Shown piece after piece: positions 62,993-64,000 of a stretch of 64,000 nucleotides of DNA (positions are counted from its first letter, which is position 1; every line of letters starts with the position of its first letter). The DNA is from an uncultured Akkermansia sp. (GTDB lineage Bacteria; Verrucomicrobiota; Verrucomicrobiia; Verrucomicrobiales; Akkermansiaceae), in the NCBI GenBank assembly GCA_947624205.1, contig CANQJI010000002.1:1-64000 (forward strand). The letters run 5' to 3'. The notes below the pieces were generated by a model. The model was not told the origin of the DNA. It saw nothing but the letters and a program-made list of their open reading frames with translations, and made no database searches. The position numbers were made by a program, and so were the translations under genes.

Positions 62993-63001
62993 ATGATATA
63001 C
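62993..63001 (-). promoter_or_regulatory. Promoter-like motif GTATATCAT
   Basis: Upstream of 62311-62928. Confidence 0.5.
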
Positions 63002-63013
63002 GGATCGTTCCAC

Positions 63014-64000
63014 TCAGAATGGAATATAAAGATCTTCCAGATCCAGGTCAGCAATGCGAGCAGAGAAAGCATTCTCGGCATTGTCATAATTGGAATTCAG
63101 CTTCCACAGAATGTCGCGATAGTCAAACGCGTTCCCACATTTCGGACAGACATACTGCGTGAAATCGGGCGAATACCGAAGTTGCACCCGACAAGCCGGA
63201 CAACTGAACGCTTTCTCATTGCCAATCCTGGTATGCATATACGCATAATCCAGAAACACCAGAGCTTCACTTCCGTCTTCCTTGCGGCGGACGCCGATAT
63301 TACAATAATTCTTCCGAGTATATCCCATATCGCCCATGATGAACTCTTTGGACAATTCGGTCAACACGGCAAGAATCGTTTGCTTCTCAGCGTCGAAGGT
63401 ATTCTCGTCGATCAGATCAACATACTCGGCAACCAGAACGACGCCACAGCACTCATACGCATGCGCCAGAAACTGCGGAGCTTGAGGAGCCCGAATAAAT
63501 TCCATGAAGTTGTCGATGATCCCGCGACGATCAAGCGCCAACTTATAGACATACTCCCCTTGCTTGAACGCGATTCGATTGGTTCCAGTGCCGAGCGGTG
63601 TGAATCCCTTTTCCTTGAAATAGTCGATCAGAAGATCCGCTTTCTGATTATTGGAGTTATAGTGGACGCTCAATGCCATTGTGAAGATCGCTTTGAGTTC
63701 GTCCTTGGTGAAGTTCCGCAGAATTCTGCTCAGCCGGCGATGCTCGATCGAAATTTCATCACCGCGCCCAACATCACTCTCGGACTCAACTGGGGCAATC
63801 GACCCATCGATGGACGAATAAACACTGTCCGGAACCGTCGGTTCTCTCTGGATCACTTCCGGAACCTGAATTCCCAGCCAAGCTGCCTGCAGTGCAGCCG
63901 ACGGATATTCATCCAGACCACCGGACTCTGCCAGATCCCTATGAAACTGCTCCTTGTCTTCGTCCACTTCCGGATCCTCTTCTTCATCTTGAAGTGCACT
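63014..64000 (-). CDS. Protein-kinase-like protein with C-terminal zinc ribbon; 5' end probably beyond window
   Basis: LGTGTNRIAFKQGEYVYKLALDRRG (glycine loop and Lys), EFIMGDMGY..NIGVR..LVFLDYAYM, CPACRVQL..YVCPKCGNAF; frame open to the window edge. Confidence 0.7.
   Translation of the reverse strand, partial: SALQDEEEDPEVDEDKEQFHRDLAESGGLDEYPSAALQAAWLGIQVPEVIQREPTVPDSVYSSIDGSIAPVESESDVGRGDEISIEHRRLSRILRNFTKDELKAIFTMALSVHYNSNNQKADLLIDYFKEKGFTPLGTGTNRIAFKQGEYVYKLALDRRGIIDNFMEFIRAPQAPQFLAHAYECCGVVLVAEYVDLIDENTFDAEKQTILAVLTELSKEFIMGDMGYTRKNYCNIGVRRKEDGSEALVFLDYAYMHTRIGNEKAFSCPACRVQLRYSPDFTQYVCPKCGNAFDYRDILWKLNSNYDNAENAFSARIADLDLEDLYIPF

Overview
The window looks like a contiguous, almost fully coding section of a large (jumbo-class) double-stranded DNA phage genome. 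Firmicutes-like AAAGGAG/GGAGG ribosome-binding sites precede nearly every gene. Genes run mostly on + from ~1.3 to 28.6 kb and mostly on - from ~28.6 to 64 kb. Gene identities come from sequence motifs read by eye. Supported calls: NAD-dependent DNA ligase; a split multisubunit RNA polymerase (beta central part at 6225-8117, beta' C-terminal part at 8120-10144, beta C-terminal part about 28 kb away at 38105-40621); DEAD/SNF2-like helicase; Rad50/SMC-like ATPase; MazG-like pyrophosphohydrolase; large terminase; GH25 endolysin; HAD hydrolase; RecA/UvsX-like recombinase; FtsZ/tubulin-like GTPase; GroEL-like chaperonin; GNAT acetyltransferase; SSB-like protein with a DLPF tail; family-B DNA polymerase fragment carrying motifs B and C but not A; kinase-like protein. 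There are two good tRNAs (Gln-TTG, Gly-TCC) and one tRNA-like element with an abnormal anticodon arm. Beyond the genes, the most notable signals are: (i) a recurrent promoter-like motif GTATATYAT at a limited distance upstream of many genes on both strands, a candidate site for the phage's own RNA polymerase; (ii) a ~50-nt leader element duplicated at two loci 51 kb apart; (iii) the split RNA and DNA polymerases; (iv) a zinc-ribbon protein with three 51-bp tandem repeats. No CRISPR array, transposon, integrase or rRNA was recognised.
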